A stretch of DNA of 12,858 nt from Burkholderiales bacterium. Lineage in GTDB: Bacteria > Pseudomonadota > Gammaproteobacteria > Burkholderiales > Casimicrobiaceae. The notes under the pieces were generated by a model, which ran no database searches, was not told the DNA's origin, and worked only from the letters and a program-made list of their open reading frames with translations. Location of the stretch: positions 1 to 12,858 of the forward strand of contig JAICVH010000023.1 in NCBI GenBank assembly GCA_025935435.1, written 5' to 3'. The translations under genes were made by a program, and so were the position numbers. This document shows positions 1 to 7,571 of this stretch, piece by piece. Numbering within the stretch: position 1 is the stretch's first letter; each line of letters begins with the position of its first letter.

Positions 1-2252
1 GCAGACGTGACGCGCAGGATCTCGCTGATCGCCTGCTGCTGTTCCAGCGCTTCCTTCGTTTCGTTGAAAAGGCGTACGTTCTCGATGGCGAGCGCTGCCT
101 GATCGGCAAAGGTCTTGACCAGCGCCACCTGCTTGTCGGTGAACGGCTGCGGCTGAACGCGCCACAGCGCGATGGAGCCGATGGCGCGGTCCTCGCGCAT
201 CAACGGCACTGCAAGCAACGCGCGAAACCCGTAGCGCTGCTGCGGCTCGCGCGCGTCCGGGTATTCGGATTCGATCAGCGGCAGGATGTCCGCATGGTGA
301 ATCGTCCGGCGATCGATGATCGAGCGCCCGACGACGAGCGTACGTGTCAGCGGGAACGACGCGTTCTTGTCGGGAATCGACATGCTGCCGACACCGACGG
401 CAAAACGCAGGCGCTCACCCTCGGCGAGGAAGATGCCGGACTCCTGGGCGTCGCACAGCGCCAACGCGCGCTCGGCAACGGCGTGCAGCATCGGTCGAAC
501 GTCACCGGGCGAGCCCGAGATGACGCGCAGGATTTCGCTGATCGCCGTCTGCTGCTCGAGCGCCTCGCGGGTCTCGTTGAAAAGGCTCACGTTGCTGATG
601 GCGATCGCGGCCTGGCGCGCGAAGGTTTCGACCAGGGCGACCTGGTCTTGCGAGAAGACGCGCGCCTCGCGCCGGAACAGGAACAGCGTTCCGTAAGCGC
701 CTCCTTCACGCATCAAAGGCACCGCGAGCGCCGTGCGAATTCCCAGACGCTCGACGTTGACCTTCGCGCCGGAGAACTCGCTATCGACGATCGGCGCGAT
801 GTCGGGGATGTGCACGGTCTTTCGATCGATCACGGCGCGTCCGCTCACCGACGTTCGATCGAGCGGTACCGAAGCGGAGGCGGCGGATGCGTCCACCGAG
901 TATTCGGCGACCGGCCGCAACTTGTCGCCATCCACCAAAAGCATGCGCGCGTACGGTGCGTCGCACAGATGCGCAGCGCGCTCCGTCACCGCCTGCAACA
1001 CGGGCTGCACGTCGGTGGGCGAGCCCGAGATGATGCGCAGGATTTCGCTGATCGCCGTTTGCTGATCGAGCGAGTTCTGCAATTCGTGCGTGCGTTCGTC
1101 GACCTTGCGCTCGAGACCCGCATACGACTCGCGGAGCTTCGACGTCATCCGGTTGAACTGGTCGGCAAGCCCTTCGAGTTCATCGCCGGTGCGCACCTCG
1201 ATTTGCCGCTCGAGATCGCCAGCGCCGATGCGGCGCGCACCTTCGTCCAGCGTGCGGATCGGACGCACCATGCCGCGCGCAAGCGCGAGCGCGCCAAGCG
1301 CCGAAAGAACGAGGCCCGCAAGCAACAGCAAACCCGTGCGCAGGATCGATGCGTTCAGCTTCCCATACACCTCGGCGACCGGCTGCTCGACGAAAACGCG
1401 CCAGCGCAGCGGCTCGATGAACGCAACGGACGTCAGAACCTGCGTGCCGCTGAGGTCGGTCGAGACGATCGCTTCCTCTTCCGCCTTGCCCTTTTCCGTT
1501 GCCACGACGTGTGGCAGCGCACCGAGATACGTCTTGCGCAGGACAAGTCCGATGTCGGGATCGGCGACCAGATAGCCGTTGGCATCGACGACGTACGCCT
1601 TGCCCTTTTCGCCGATCTTGATGCGCGACACGACGTCCCAGATGAACTTGAGGTTGACGTCGGCGATCGTCACCGGACCATCGTCGCTGTTCGAGCGCAG
1701 CGCGATCGTCAGGTACGGCTCGGTCTCCTTGCGAAAGTACACGGGGCCGAACCACGCCTGCCCGCGCCGCGCACCCTGGAACGCAGGCTCCTGCGAGCGA
1801 TCCTTGCCCGAGTTGAAATTGTCCATTCCGAGGCGCGACACGAGCACCTGCTCGCGGCCGGCGCCGTTCACCTGCGCGATATCGGTGATTTCGGGCACCT
1901 GCCGCAACAGCTTGAGAAATTCGATACGCCGCAGCTCGACCTCGCCGGCACCGAGCTGCGGCAGCGCCGCATACTTCAGTTGCTGTTCGATGCCGATGAT
2001 GTACTGCTCGATCCGCGAGGCCGCCGCGAGGGCCTTCTCGTGCTGCACGCTACCGAGCGCAGCGCGGTTCTCCTGATAGGAAAAGTAGATGCCGATCGCG
2101 CCGGACGCGAGCAACGCGATCGTCACCAGCGACAGGATGAGCAGCAGGTACTTGCGGAACAGGCGCCCACGGTGCGACGAAGGCGCGTCGGCGACGATCG
2201 GCGTCGCCGAAACGTCGCGCATGGTGATGCCGGGCAGCTGTTGCGTTGTCAT
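1..2252 (-). CDS. Membrane sensor protein, Cache-HAMP-multi-GAF, C-terminus cut by window edge (probable sensor kinase)
   Basis: The minus frame is open from the ATG at 2252 to position 1, giving 750 residues and no stop, so the gene is partial. A short cytoplasmic N-terminus precedes TM1 (about 35-57). An extracytoplasmic region of about 240 residues follows, with a Cache-like motif GEKGKAYVVDANG at 214-226, then TM2 (about 304-325) and a HAMP domain (about 326-379, VRPIRTL at its start). A coiled-coil linker leads to GAF1 (about 414-558) and GAF2 (about 584-729). A linker of the form LEQQTAISEILRVISGSP occurs at 395-412 and 565-582, and begins again at 736-750, predicting a third GAF. Proteins built this way usually end in a histidine kinase, less often a nucleotide or diguanylate cyclase; the output domain is not visible. 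The start lies 25 nt after the pcaC stop with no clear Shine-Dalgarno, so co-transcription with pca is plausible but unproven. A role in sensing aromatic acids is inference. Confidence 0.86.
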   Translation of the reverse strand, partial: MTTQQLPGITMRDVSATPIVADAPSSHRGRLFRKYLLLILSLVTIALLASGAIGIYFSYQENRAALGSVQHEKALAAASRIEQYIIGIEQQLKYAALPQLGAGEVELRRIEFLKLLRQVPEITDIAQVNGAGREQVLVSRLGMDNFNSGKDRSQEPAFQGARRGQAWFGPVYFRKETEPYLTIALRSNSDDGPVTIADVNLKFIWDVVSRIKIGEKGKAYVVDANGYLVADPDIGLVLRKTYLGALPHVVATEKGKAEEEAIVSTDLSGTQVLTSVAFIEPLRWRVFVEQPVAEVYGKLNASILRTGLLLLAGLVLSALGALALARGMVRPIRTLDEGARRIGAGDLERQIEVRTGDELEGLADQFNRMTSKLRESYAGLERKVDERTHELQNSLDQQTAISEILRIISGSPTDVQPVLQAVTERAAHLCDAPYARMLLVDGDKLRPVAEYSVDASAASASVPLDRTSVSGRAVIDRKTVHIPDIAPIVDSEFSGAKVNVERLGIRTALAVPLMREGGAYGTLFLFRREARVFSQDQVALVETFARQAAIAISNVSLFNETREALEQQTAISEILRVISGSPGDVRPMLHAVAERALALCDAQESGIFLAEGERLRFAVGVGSMSIPDKNASFPLTRTLVVGRSIIDRRTIHHADILPLIESEYPDAREPQQRYGFRALLAVPLMREDRAIGSIALWRVQPQPFTDKQVALVKTFADQAALAIENVRLFNETKEALEQQQAISEILRVTS
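507..1065 (-). repeat. Tandem GAF-module DNA repeats within the sensor gene
   Basis: The inter-GAF linker is repeated at DNA level. Positions 507-554 and 1017-1064 match at 46 of 48 bases, 510 nt apart (170 codons). A third, more diverged copy lies at about 11-50, 513 nt from the middle one. The spacing is in frame each time, consistent with duplication of a whole linker-GAF module inside the coding sequence. The GAF bodies between the linkers are much less alike than the linkers themselves. Confidence 0.75.
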
Positions 2253-2277
2253 CGCAGCAGGATGGCCCGCCAGGGGA

Positions 2278-2667
2278 TCAGGTCGATGGAGCTTCCATCT
2301 GAGCGAAGACCTCCTCCGCCATGTGGAACGCCGAATTGGCGGCGGGTACCCCCGCATAGATCGCGCAGTGCAGCAGCACCTCGCGGATTTCCTCGCGCGT
2401 CACGCCGTTGTTGAATGCCGCGCGGACGTGCAACTTGAATTCCTCGCTGCGATTGAGCGCGACCATCAGTCCAATGGTCAGCAGGCTGCGCGTGTGCCGC
2501 GGCAGGCCGGGGCGCGTCCAGATCTCACCCCACGCGTAGCGCGTGATCAGCGCCTGGAATTCTTCATTGAACGCATTGCGCCGGGCGAGCGAGCGATCGA
2601 CGTGCGCGTCGCCCAGCACGGAACGCCGGACCTCGAGGCCCTTTGCAAAACGCTCGCCTTCGTCCAT
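2278..2667 (-). CDS. pcaC: 4-carboxymuconolactone decarboxylase
   Basis: This 129-residue protein decarboxylates gamma-carboxymuconolactone to beta-ketoadipate enol-lactone in the cytoplasm, the step after PcaB. It has the usual length and sequence pattern of stand-alone PcaC (AhpD-like all-helical fold): a start of the form MDEGERFAKGLEVRRSVLGD, a central YAWGEIWTRPGL stretch, the SEEFKLHVRAAFNNGVT segment with His80, and a conserved EVLLHCAIYAGVPAAN segment with His100. The frame stays open upstream to 2943, but that extension overlaps pcaD and is unlike the family, so the ATG at 2667 is preferred. A TTG lies two codons upstream, and no strong ribosome site is seen. The gene begins 35 nt after the pcaD stop, and is not fused to pcaD as in actinobacterial pcaL. 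Confidence 0.95.
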   Translation of the reverse strand: MDEGERFAKGLEVRRSVLGDAHVDRSLARRNAFNEEFQALITRYAWGEIWTRPGLPRHTRSLLTIGLMVALNRSEEFKLHVRAAFNNGVTREEIREVLLHCAIYAGVPAANSAFHMAEEVFAQMEAPST

Positions 2668-2702
2668 CGTCAAAGCGCGCCGCCGAATGCAGGTAGCACA
2701 CT

Positions 2703-3491
2703 TTACTCCATGCGGTGACTGAAAAACTGCACGAGCGCCTGCGTGAACCCCGGTGCCGCCTGCACATTCGACAGGTGGGTCGCGGGCAATTCGACATACC
2801 GTCCGCGATGGACATGCTCGACGATGTACCGGCCTTCGGCTGGCGGCGTCGCCATATCGCCGGAACCGGCAATCACGAGCGTGGGCACGTGGATGCGGCC
2901 GAGCGAGTAGCGCAGATCCATGTCGCGCACCGCAGCGCAACACGCAATGTATCCGTCGGGTGACGTACGCTCCAGCGCCTCCCGAATGCGCAGGATCATC
3001 GGTGTCGGCTGCTCGAGCAGCTTAGGGGAAAAGAAGCGCGCGAGCACGCCGGGCGCGATCGCAGCCATGCCACCCTTGCGCACCGCGTCGATGCGCGCAT
3101 TCCACATGTCCGATGTGCCGATCTTGGCTGCCGTATTGGCGACCACGAGCCGATCGAGGCGATCGGGTGCATGCGTTCCCAGCCACAGGCCGAGCATGCC
3201 GCCCATCGACAGGCCGCAGAAATGCACACGGTTGATCGCAAGCCGGTCGAGCAGCGCGATGGCATCGCGCGCAAGCTGCTCGATCGAATACGGCCCCGGC
3301 GTGGTTTGCGATTGACCGTGCCCGCGGTTGTCATACCGAATGACGCGGAAGCGACTCGCCAGCGCCGCCAGCTGCGGCTCCCACATGTCGAGCGTCGTGC
3401 CGAGCGAATTCGAAAGGAGCAACGGCGGCGCGCCTTCTTCGCCGTCGATCCGATAGTGCAGACGAACGTCGGCCAGTTGCGCGGTCGGCAT
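2703..3491 (-). CDS. pcaD: 3-oxoadipate enol-lactonase (beta-ketoadipate enol-lactone hydrolase)
   Basis: This 262-residue alpha/beta hydrolase opens beta-ketoadipate enol-lactone to beta-ketoadipate. The nucleophile elbow GLSMGG places the catalytic serine at residue 95. Asp212 (in AGSGDMATPP) and His239 (in PATHLSNV) complete the triad, and the LSNSLGTTLDMW segment near residues 26-37 supplies the typical oxyanion-hole region. Length and motif order match PcaD throughout, and the protein ends with the QFFSHR-type tail common in this family. The ATG at 3491 has a good GAGGAA ribosome site that overlaps the pcaB stop, 9 nt upstream, so translational coupling to pcaB is likely. The neighbours pcaB and pcaC act on its precursors, which supports PcaD over a generic hydrolase. 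Confidence 0.96.
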   Translation of the reverse strand: MPTAQLADVRLHYRIDGEEGAPPLLLSNSLGTTLDMWEPQLAALASRFRVIRYDNRGHGQSQTTPGPYSIEQLARDAIALLDRLAINRVHFCGLSMGGMLGLWLGTHAPDRLDRLVVANTAAKIGTSDMWNARIDAVRKGGMAAIAPGVLARFFSPKLLEQPTPMILRIREALERTSPDGYIACCAAVRDMDLRYSLGRIHVPTLVIAGSGDMATPPAEGRYIVEHVHRGRYVELPATHLSNVQAAPGFTQALVQFFSHRME

Positions 3492-3496
3492 GACGG

Positions 3497-3502
3497 TTCC
3501 TC
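3497..3502 (-). promoter_or_regulatory. Ribosome binding site of pcaD
   Basis: GAGGAA on the minus strand, 5 nt before the pcaD ATG and overlapping the last bases of pcaB including part of its TGA stop. It is the clearest Shine-Dalgarno in the pca run and fixes the pcaD start. The overlap implies coupled termination and reinitiation. Confidence 0.7.
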
Positions 3503-4835
3503 AGCCCGTTGCAGGGTACCGGGCGAGCGCTCGCTCGACAAAGGCGCGGCTCTCGCCCAGGTAGCAAACCGGGTCGAACAGTCGATCGAGCGTCGCCGCA
3601 TCGAGCGCGCCCGACACGGCCGCGTCCCGCGCGAGAATGTCGCGCAAATGCACGCGCTCCGCGATTGCCCGCCGACAGGCGCCTGCAACGAGCGCATGTG
3701 CGGAGTCCCGGCCGACGGTGGGTGCGAGGGCAGTCTGCACGGCCTCGGCGAAGATCAGTCCCTGCGTCAGGTCGAGGTTCGATCGCATGCGGTTCACGTC
3801 GATGTCGAGACCGTCCGCGACTTCGATCATCGCAGCGAGCGCGCCGGCAGCAAGCAGCGCGATCTCCGGCAGCGTCTCCCATTCGGCCGGCCAGTTGCCG
3901 AGACCGCGTTCATGTTCCTGCACCGCCGCAGTCAGCATCGTCGCGACCAGCCCCGGCACGCGAATCGACGCGGCGATCGCGACCGACGCACTGACGGGGT
4001 TGCGCTTTTGCGGCATCGTCGACGATCCGCCGCGCCCGGGGGCCCCCGGCTCGTGCGCTTCGCCGAGTTCGGTCTGCGCGAGCAACGCTACATCGCGTCC
4101 AAGCTTGCCGAGCGTCGCCGTCAACATGCCGAGCATGGCCGCAACTTCGCACAACCGGTCGCGCTGCGTGTGCCACGGCATGTCGGGCAGGTGCAGCGCG
4201 AGCCGCTTGGCGAGGTGTTCGCCGATGGCGAGACCCTGGTCATCGAGCGACGCGAGTGTGCCGGCCGCACCGCCGAACTGCAGCACGAGCACGCGCTCGC
4301 GAGCCGCCGCAATGCGCTCGCGATGGCGATCGAGCGTGCTCACGAAACCGGCGAGCTTCAGTCCGAGCGTGATCGGAAGTGCCTGTTGCAGCCATGTACG
4401 TCCGGCAAGCAGCGTGTCGGCATGCTCGCGCGCGCGCTTCGCGAGCGTGGCAGCGAGGTGGCCGACATCGGTTTCGATCAGTGCCAGCGCATCGCGAAGC
4501 TGCAGCACGAGGCCGGTGTCGATCGCGTCCTGGCTGGTGGCGCCCCAATGGACGTAACGTCGCGCGTCGTGGCCATCGCCGACGTGCTTCGTCAACGCGG
4601 CGACGAGCGGGATCGCGAGGTTGCCGCTGCGAACCATGGATCGTTCGATCGCTGCGATATCGAAGTTCGCGACATCGCAGTGCCCGGCAATCACATCGGC
4701 GGCGGCGCGCGGGATCACCGACGCGTCGGCCGCAGCCTGTGCGAGCGCCGCCTCGAATTCGAGCATCCGGGCGATTCGCGCGCGGCCGCTGAAGACCTCG
4801 CGCATCGCGTCGGTCGTGAACAGCGAATCGGGCAC
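3501..4835 (-). CDS. pcaB: 3-carboxy-cis,cis-muconate cycloisomerase
   Basis: This 444-residue member of the fumarase/aspartase superfamily lactonises beta-carboxy-cis,cis-muconate to gamma-carboxymuconolactone, the first step after protocatechuate ring cleavage. The superfamily signature GGSSTMPQKRNP lies at 269-280, holding the catalytic serine loop. An HWGATSQD motif lies at 96-103. The N-terminal LFTTDAMREVFS segment and the length of about 450 residues fit PcaB rather than adenylosuccinate or argininosuccinate lyase. The start is a GTG at 4835: an in-frame TAA lies two codons upstream, and the next ATG is codon 11, inside the conserved N-terminus. No strong ribosome site precedes it. The gene follows pcaF by 17 nt. 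Together with pcaC and pcaD it makes the protocatechuate-branch assignment secure; the catechol branch would use catB and catC. Confidence 0.96.
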   Translation of the reverse strand: MPDSLFTTDAMREVFSGRARIARMLEFEAALAQAAADASVIPRAAADVIAGHCDVANFDIAAIERSMVRSGNLAIPLVAALTKHVGDGHDARRYVHWGATSQDAIDTGLVLQLRDALALIETDVGHLAATLAKRAREHADTLLAGRTWLQQALPITLGLKLAGFVSTLDRHRERIAAARERVLVLQFGGAAGTLASLDDQGLAIGEHLAKRLALHLPDMPWHTQRDRLCEVAAMLGMLTATLGKLGRDVALLAQTELGEAHEPGAPGRGGSSTMPQKRNPVSASVAIAASIRVPGLVATMLTAAVQEHERGLGNWPAEWETLPEIALLAAGALAAMIEVADGLDIDVNRMRSNLDLTQGLIFAEAVQTALAPTVGRDSAHALVAGACRRAIAERVHLRDILARDAAVSGALDAATLDRLFDPVCYLGESRAFVERALARYPATG

Positions 4836-4852
4836 GCGTTACGCTCGTTGCT

Positions 4853-6055
4853 TCAGACGCGCTCGATGACGACGGCGATGCCTTGGCCGACGCCGATGCA
4901 CATCGTGCAGAGCGCATAGCGTCCGCGGCCGCGCCGCAACTGATACAGCGCGGTCGTCACCAGGCGCGCGCCGCTTGCACCGAGGGGGTGCCCAAACGCG
5001 ATGGCGCCACCGTTGGGATTGACGTGCGGCGCGTCGTCAGCGAGTTCCAGGTCGCGCGTCACCGCGAGCGCCTGCGCAGCGAACGCCTCGTTGAGTTCGA
5101 TGACGTCCATCGCGGACAGATCGAGCTTCGCAACCGCAAGCACCTTGCGGGTTGCGGGCGCAGGCCCGAATCCCATGATGCGCGGCGCAACGCCGGCGAC
5201 GGCGCCCGCGACCACGCGTGCGCGCGGCGTCAGTCCGTGCCGTTTTGCCGCTTGCTCCGAAGCAACAATCAACGCGCAGGCACCGTCATTGACACCCGAC
5301 GCATTCCCCGCAGTGACGGAGCCGTCGGGGCGGACGACGCCCTTCAATTTTGCAAGCGCCTCGAGCGACGTCGCACGTGGATGCTCGTCAGTCGAAACCA
5401 CCACCGGATCGCCGCGTTTCTGCTGAACGGTAACCGCGACGATCTCCTCGGCCATGCGGCCGTCCGAGATCGCAGCCGCGGCGCGCTGCTGGCTGCGCAA
5501 CGCAAACGCATCCTGATCAGCGCGAGCGACGCCGAATTCCTGAGCGACGTTTTCGGCCGTCTCGGGCATCGAGTCGACGCCGTAGCGCGATTTCATCAGC
5601 GGGTTGACGAAACGCCATCCAATCGTCGTGTCCTCGATCTTCGCGGCGCGCGAGAACGCTTCCGTCGCCTTGCCCTGGACGAAGGGTGCGCGCGACATGC
5701 TTTCGACGCCGCCGGCGAGCATCAACGACGCCTCGCCGGACTTGATCGCGCGCGCGGCAATCATCACCGCGTCCATGCTCGACCCGCACAGGCGGTTGAT
5801 CGTGCTGCCCGGAACATCCTGGGGAAGACCGGCCAGCAACGACGACATGCGCGCGACGTTGCGATTGTCCTCGCCGGCCTGGTTCGCGCAGCCGTACACG
5901 ACATCGTCGACCGCGGACCAATCGACGGCGGGGTTGCGTTCCATCAACGCACGGAGCGGCACCGCACCGAGGTCATCGGCCCGAACCGTCGACAGTGCCC
6001 CGCCATAACGTCCGAATGGCGTACGGATCGCGTCGCAAATGAATGCTTCGTTCAT
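4853..6055 (-). CDS. pcaF: beta-ketoadipyl-CoA thiolase (3-oxoadipyl-CoA thiolase)
   Basis: This 400-residue thiolase cleaves beta-ketoadipyl-CoA to succinyl-CoA and acetyl-CoA, the last step of the pathway. The acyl-accepting Cys90 lies in INRLCGSSMDAV, His356 in FGHPLGASGAR and the second catalytic cysteine, Cys386, in CTMCIGVGQG. The N-terminus, of the form NEAFICDAIRTPFGRYGG, is the standard start of PcaF/PaaE-type thiolases. Two adjacent ATGs are possible, at 6058 and 6055. An AGGGA ribosome site at 6062-6066 is better spaced for 6055, which overlaps the pcaJ TGA by one base. A longer in-frame extension upstream lies inside pcaJ and is rejected. A phenylacetate-pathway thiolase (PaaJ/PaaE) would look very similar, but the pca neighbours decide the name. 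Confidence 0.95.
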   Translation of the reverse strand: MNEAFICDAIRTPFGRYGGALSTVRADDLGAVPLRALMERNPAVDWSAVDDVVYGCANQAGEDNRNVARMSSLLAGLPQDVPGSTINRLCGSSMDAVMIAARAIKSGEASLMLAGGVESMSRAPFVQGKATEAFSRAAKIEDTTIGWRFVNPLMKSRYGVDSMPETAENVAQEFGVARADQDAFALRSQQRAAAAISDGRMAEEIVAVTVQQKRGDPVVVSTDEHPRATSLEALAKLKGVVRPDGSVTAGNASGVNDGACALIVASEQAAKRHGLTPRARVVAGAVAGVAPRIMGFGPAPATRKVLAVAKLDLSAMDVIELNEAFAAQALAVTRDLELADDAPHVNPNGGAIAFGHPLGASGARLVTTALYQLRRGRGRYALCTMCIGVGQGIAVVIERV

Positions 6056-6708
6056 CATCGTTCCCTGGTGAGCGGTACGCCCGTCAGGCGCTGCAATTCG
6101 TCGAATGCGAGTCCGGCGACGCTTTCGATGACGCACAGGCCGTTCGGCGTGACGTCGAGCACGGCGAGATCGGTGAAGATCCGGTTCACGCAGGCGATGC
6201 CCGTCAATGGATACGTGCAGCGCTCGACGATCTTGCTCTGTCCCTGTTTCGTCAGGTGCTCCATCATCACGTAGACGCGCTTGGCACCGATCGCGAGGTC
6301 CATCGCGCCTCCGACGGCGGGAATCGCATCGGGTGCCCCGGTATGCCAGTTCGCGAGGTCACCCCTCGCCGATACCTGAAACGCGCCCAGCACGCAGAAA
6401 TCGAGGTGACCGCCGCGCATCATCGCAAACGAATCGGCGTGATGAAAATACGCGCCGCCGGGTAGCAGCGTAACCGGTTGCTTGCCCGCGTTGATGAGAT
6501 CCGGATCCTCCGCACCGGCCGGCGGCGCCGGCCCCATCGCGAGCAGACCGTTCTCGCTGTGCAACAGGATTTCACGATCCTTCGGCAGATGATTGGCAAC
6601 GAGCGTCGGCAGGCCGATCCCGAGATTGACGTACGCGCCTTCCGGGATGTCCCGTGCGACCCGCGCGGCCATTTGATCGCGCGTGTAGCGCTGGTAGGTC
6701 GCGTTCAT
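6055..6708 (-). CDS. pcaJ: 3-oxoadipate:succinyl-CoA transferase, subunit B
   Basis: This 217-residue beta subunit works with PcaI to transfer CoA from succinyl-CoA to beta-ketoadipate. The catalytic glutamate, which forms the glutamyl-CoA thioester, is Glu52 in the signature SENGLLAMGP. The VNLGIGLPTLVANHLP segment (27-42) and the GGAMDLAIGAKRVYVMMEH segment are also characteristic of family I CoA transferase B subunits. Length fits the family. The start ATG at 6708 has only a weak purine run upstream. An 80-nt gap separates it from the pcaI stop, the second-largest gap in the run, and that gap is almost filled by a 26-codon ORF described separately. An acetoacetate CoA-transferase subunit (AtoA/ScoB type) is the main alternative, made unlikely by the neighbours. 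Confidence 0.95.
   Translation of the reverse strand: MNATYQRYTRDQMAARVARDIPEGAYVNLGIGLPTLVANHLPKDREILLHSENGLLAMGPAPPAGAEDPDLINAGKQPVTLLPGGAYFHHADSFAMMRGGHLDFCVLGAFQVSARGDLANWHTGAPDAIPAVGGAMDLAIGAKRVYVMMEHLTKQGQSKIVERCTYPLTGIACVNRIFTDLAVLDVTPNGLCVIESVAGLAFDELQRLTGVPLTRER
6062..6066 (-). promoter_or_regulatory. Ribosome binding site of pcaF
   Basis: AGGGA on the minus strand, inside the 3' end of pcaJ, 6 nt before the ATG at 6055 and 3 nt before the ATG at 6058. The spacing favours 6055 as the pcaF start and suggests translational coupling with pcaJ. Confidence 0.5.
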
Positions 6709-6711
6709 GGA

Positions 6712-6792
6712 CTACCGCACGCCTTCGCGCGAAGAGGTGATTCGCGCTCGAGGCGGCCCGTGGTGCTCGCTGGACTTACGCTTCGCGCTCAT
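6712..6792 (-). CDS. Possible 26-residue small ORF between pcaI and pcaJ (uncertain)
   Basis: An ATG at 6792 overlaps the pcaI stop as ATGA and opens a frame that ends in TAG at 6712-6714, three bases before the pcaJ ATG. The peptide begins MSAKRKSSEHHGPPRARI and is very basic, with many Arg and Lys and no hydrophobic segment. It may keep ribosomes moving across the gap, coupling pcaI and pcaJ translation, or it may be chance. No homologue is recognised. An AGGCGG purine run lies upstream within pcaI. Treat it as a candidate only. Confidence 0.25.
   Translation of the reverse strand: MSAKRKSSEHHGPPRARITSSREGVR
6723..6734. repeat. 12-bp perfect palindrome in the pcaI-pcaJ gap
   Basis: CTTCGCGCGAAG reads the same on both strands and lies 15 nt upstream of the pcaJ start on the minus strand. 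There is no following T-run, so it is not a Rho-independent terminator. It could fold into a short hairpin in the mRNA or be chance in GC-rich DNA. Confidence 0.4.
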
Positions 6793-7484
6793 GCCGCCGC
6801 CTGCGGTTCGGTCATTGCGCCGGCCGGCACCTTGACGATCCGATGCACGAAAATTCCGGGCGTGACGATCGCTTCCGGATCGAGGCCGCCGAGATCGACG
6901 GTCTCGCGCACCTGGACGATCGTGCACGCAGCCGCGCTCGCCATGATCGGGCCGAAGTTGCGCGCCGTCTTGCGATAGACGAGGTTGCCCCAGCGGTCGC
7001 CGCGATCCGCCTTGATGAGCGCGAAATCCGCGCGAATCGGAAATTCGAGCACGTAATGCCGGCCATCGATTTCGCGCGTTTCCTTGCCTTCCGCGAGCAG
7101 GGTCCCGTAACCGGTCGGCGTGAAGAACGCACCGATGCCGGCGCCTGCCGCGCGGATGCGCTCGGCGAGATTGCCCTGCGGCACCAGTTCGAGCTCGATC
7201 TCGCCGCTCCGATAGAGCGCGTCGAACACCCACGAATCGGTCTGGCGCGGAAACGAGCAGATGATCTTGCGGACGCGCTTCGCCTTCAGCAATGCAGCGA
7301 GGCCCGTGTCCGCGTTGCCGGCATTGTTGTTGACGACGGTGAGGTCGCGCGCGCCCTGGGCGATCAACGCGTCGATCAACTCAGCGGGCATCCCCGCGGC
7401 GCCGAAGCCGCCGATCATCACCGTCGCCCCGTCATGAACGTCCGCGACCGCGGCGCTCACCGAAGAAACGATCTTGTTGATCAC
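6789..7484 (-). CDS. pcaI: 3-oxoadipate:succinyl-CoA transferase, subunit A
   Basis: This 231-residue alpha subunit pairs with PcaJ to activate beta-ketoadipate as its CoA ester. The CoA-transferase A-subunit signature GGFGAAGMP lies at 25-33, followed by VVNNNAGNADTGLAALL and by VPQGNLAERIRAAGAGIGAF at 101-120, both typical of PcaI. The start is set at the GTG at 7484, because the protein then begins (V/M)INKIVSSVSAAVADVHDGA, as family members do, and a GGAAG run lies just upstream. An in-frame ATG at 7547 would add 21 residues unlike the family and is not preferred. The 87-nt gap from livF is the largest in the gene run, so an internal promoter is possible, though no convincing -35/-10 pair is seen. 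Confidence 0.94.
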   Translation of the reverse strand: MINKIVSSVSAAVADVHDGATVMIGGFGAAGMPAELIDALIAQGARDLTVVNNNAGNADTGLAALLKAKRVRKIICSFPRQTDSWVFDALYRSGEIELELVPQGNLAERIRAAGAGIGAFFTPTGYGTLLAEGKETREIDGRHYVLEFPIRADFALIKADRGDRWGNLVYRKTARNFGPIMASAAACTIVQVRETVDLGGLDPEAIVTPGIFVHRIVKVPAGAMTEPQAAA

Positions 7485-7571
7485 GAAGCTTCCATCTCGT
7501 TGGTCAATCGGTCCATTATCGCGCGTTTGGGTGATCGCCCGGTACAACCGGCACCGTGCGAAACGCCGCGA

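Noticed and set aside
294..2414. 706-codon plus-strand open frame opposite the sensor gene
   Set aside because: It is antisense to a frame with clear TM, HAMP and GAF domains. Its product is Arg/Asp/His-rich low-complexity sequence with no recognisable domain, as expected from the shadow of a GC-rich gene.
3171..4919. 582-codon plus-strand open frame opposite pcaD and pcaB
   Set aside because: Its product lacks domain motifs and is Arg/His-rich, while the opposite strand encodes proteins with full catalytic signatures.
4883..6274. 463-codon plus-strand open frame opposite pcaF
   Set aside because: Antisense shadow of a thiolase gene with both catalytic cysteines and the histidine; no domain is visible in the plus-strand product.
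6723..6734. Palindrome as an intrinsic terminator between pcaI and pcaJ
   Set aside because: No T-run follows on either strand, and termination between two subunits of one enzyme would make little sense.
7485..7571. Internal sigma-70 promoter between livF and pcaI
   Set aside because: A TTGTAC and a GATAAT can be found on the minus strand, but they are 21 nt apart, too far for a typical promoter.
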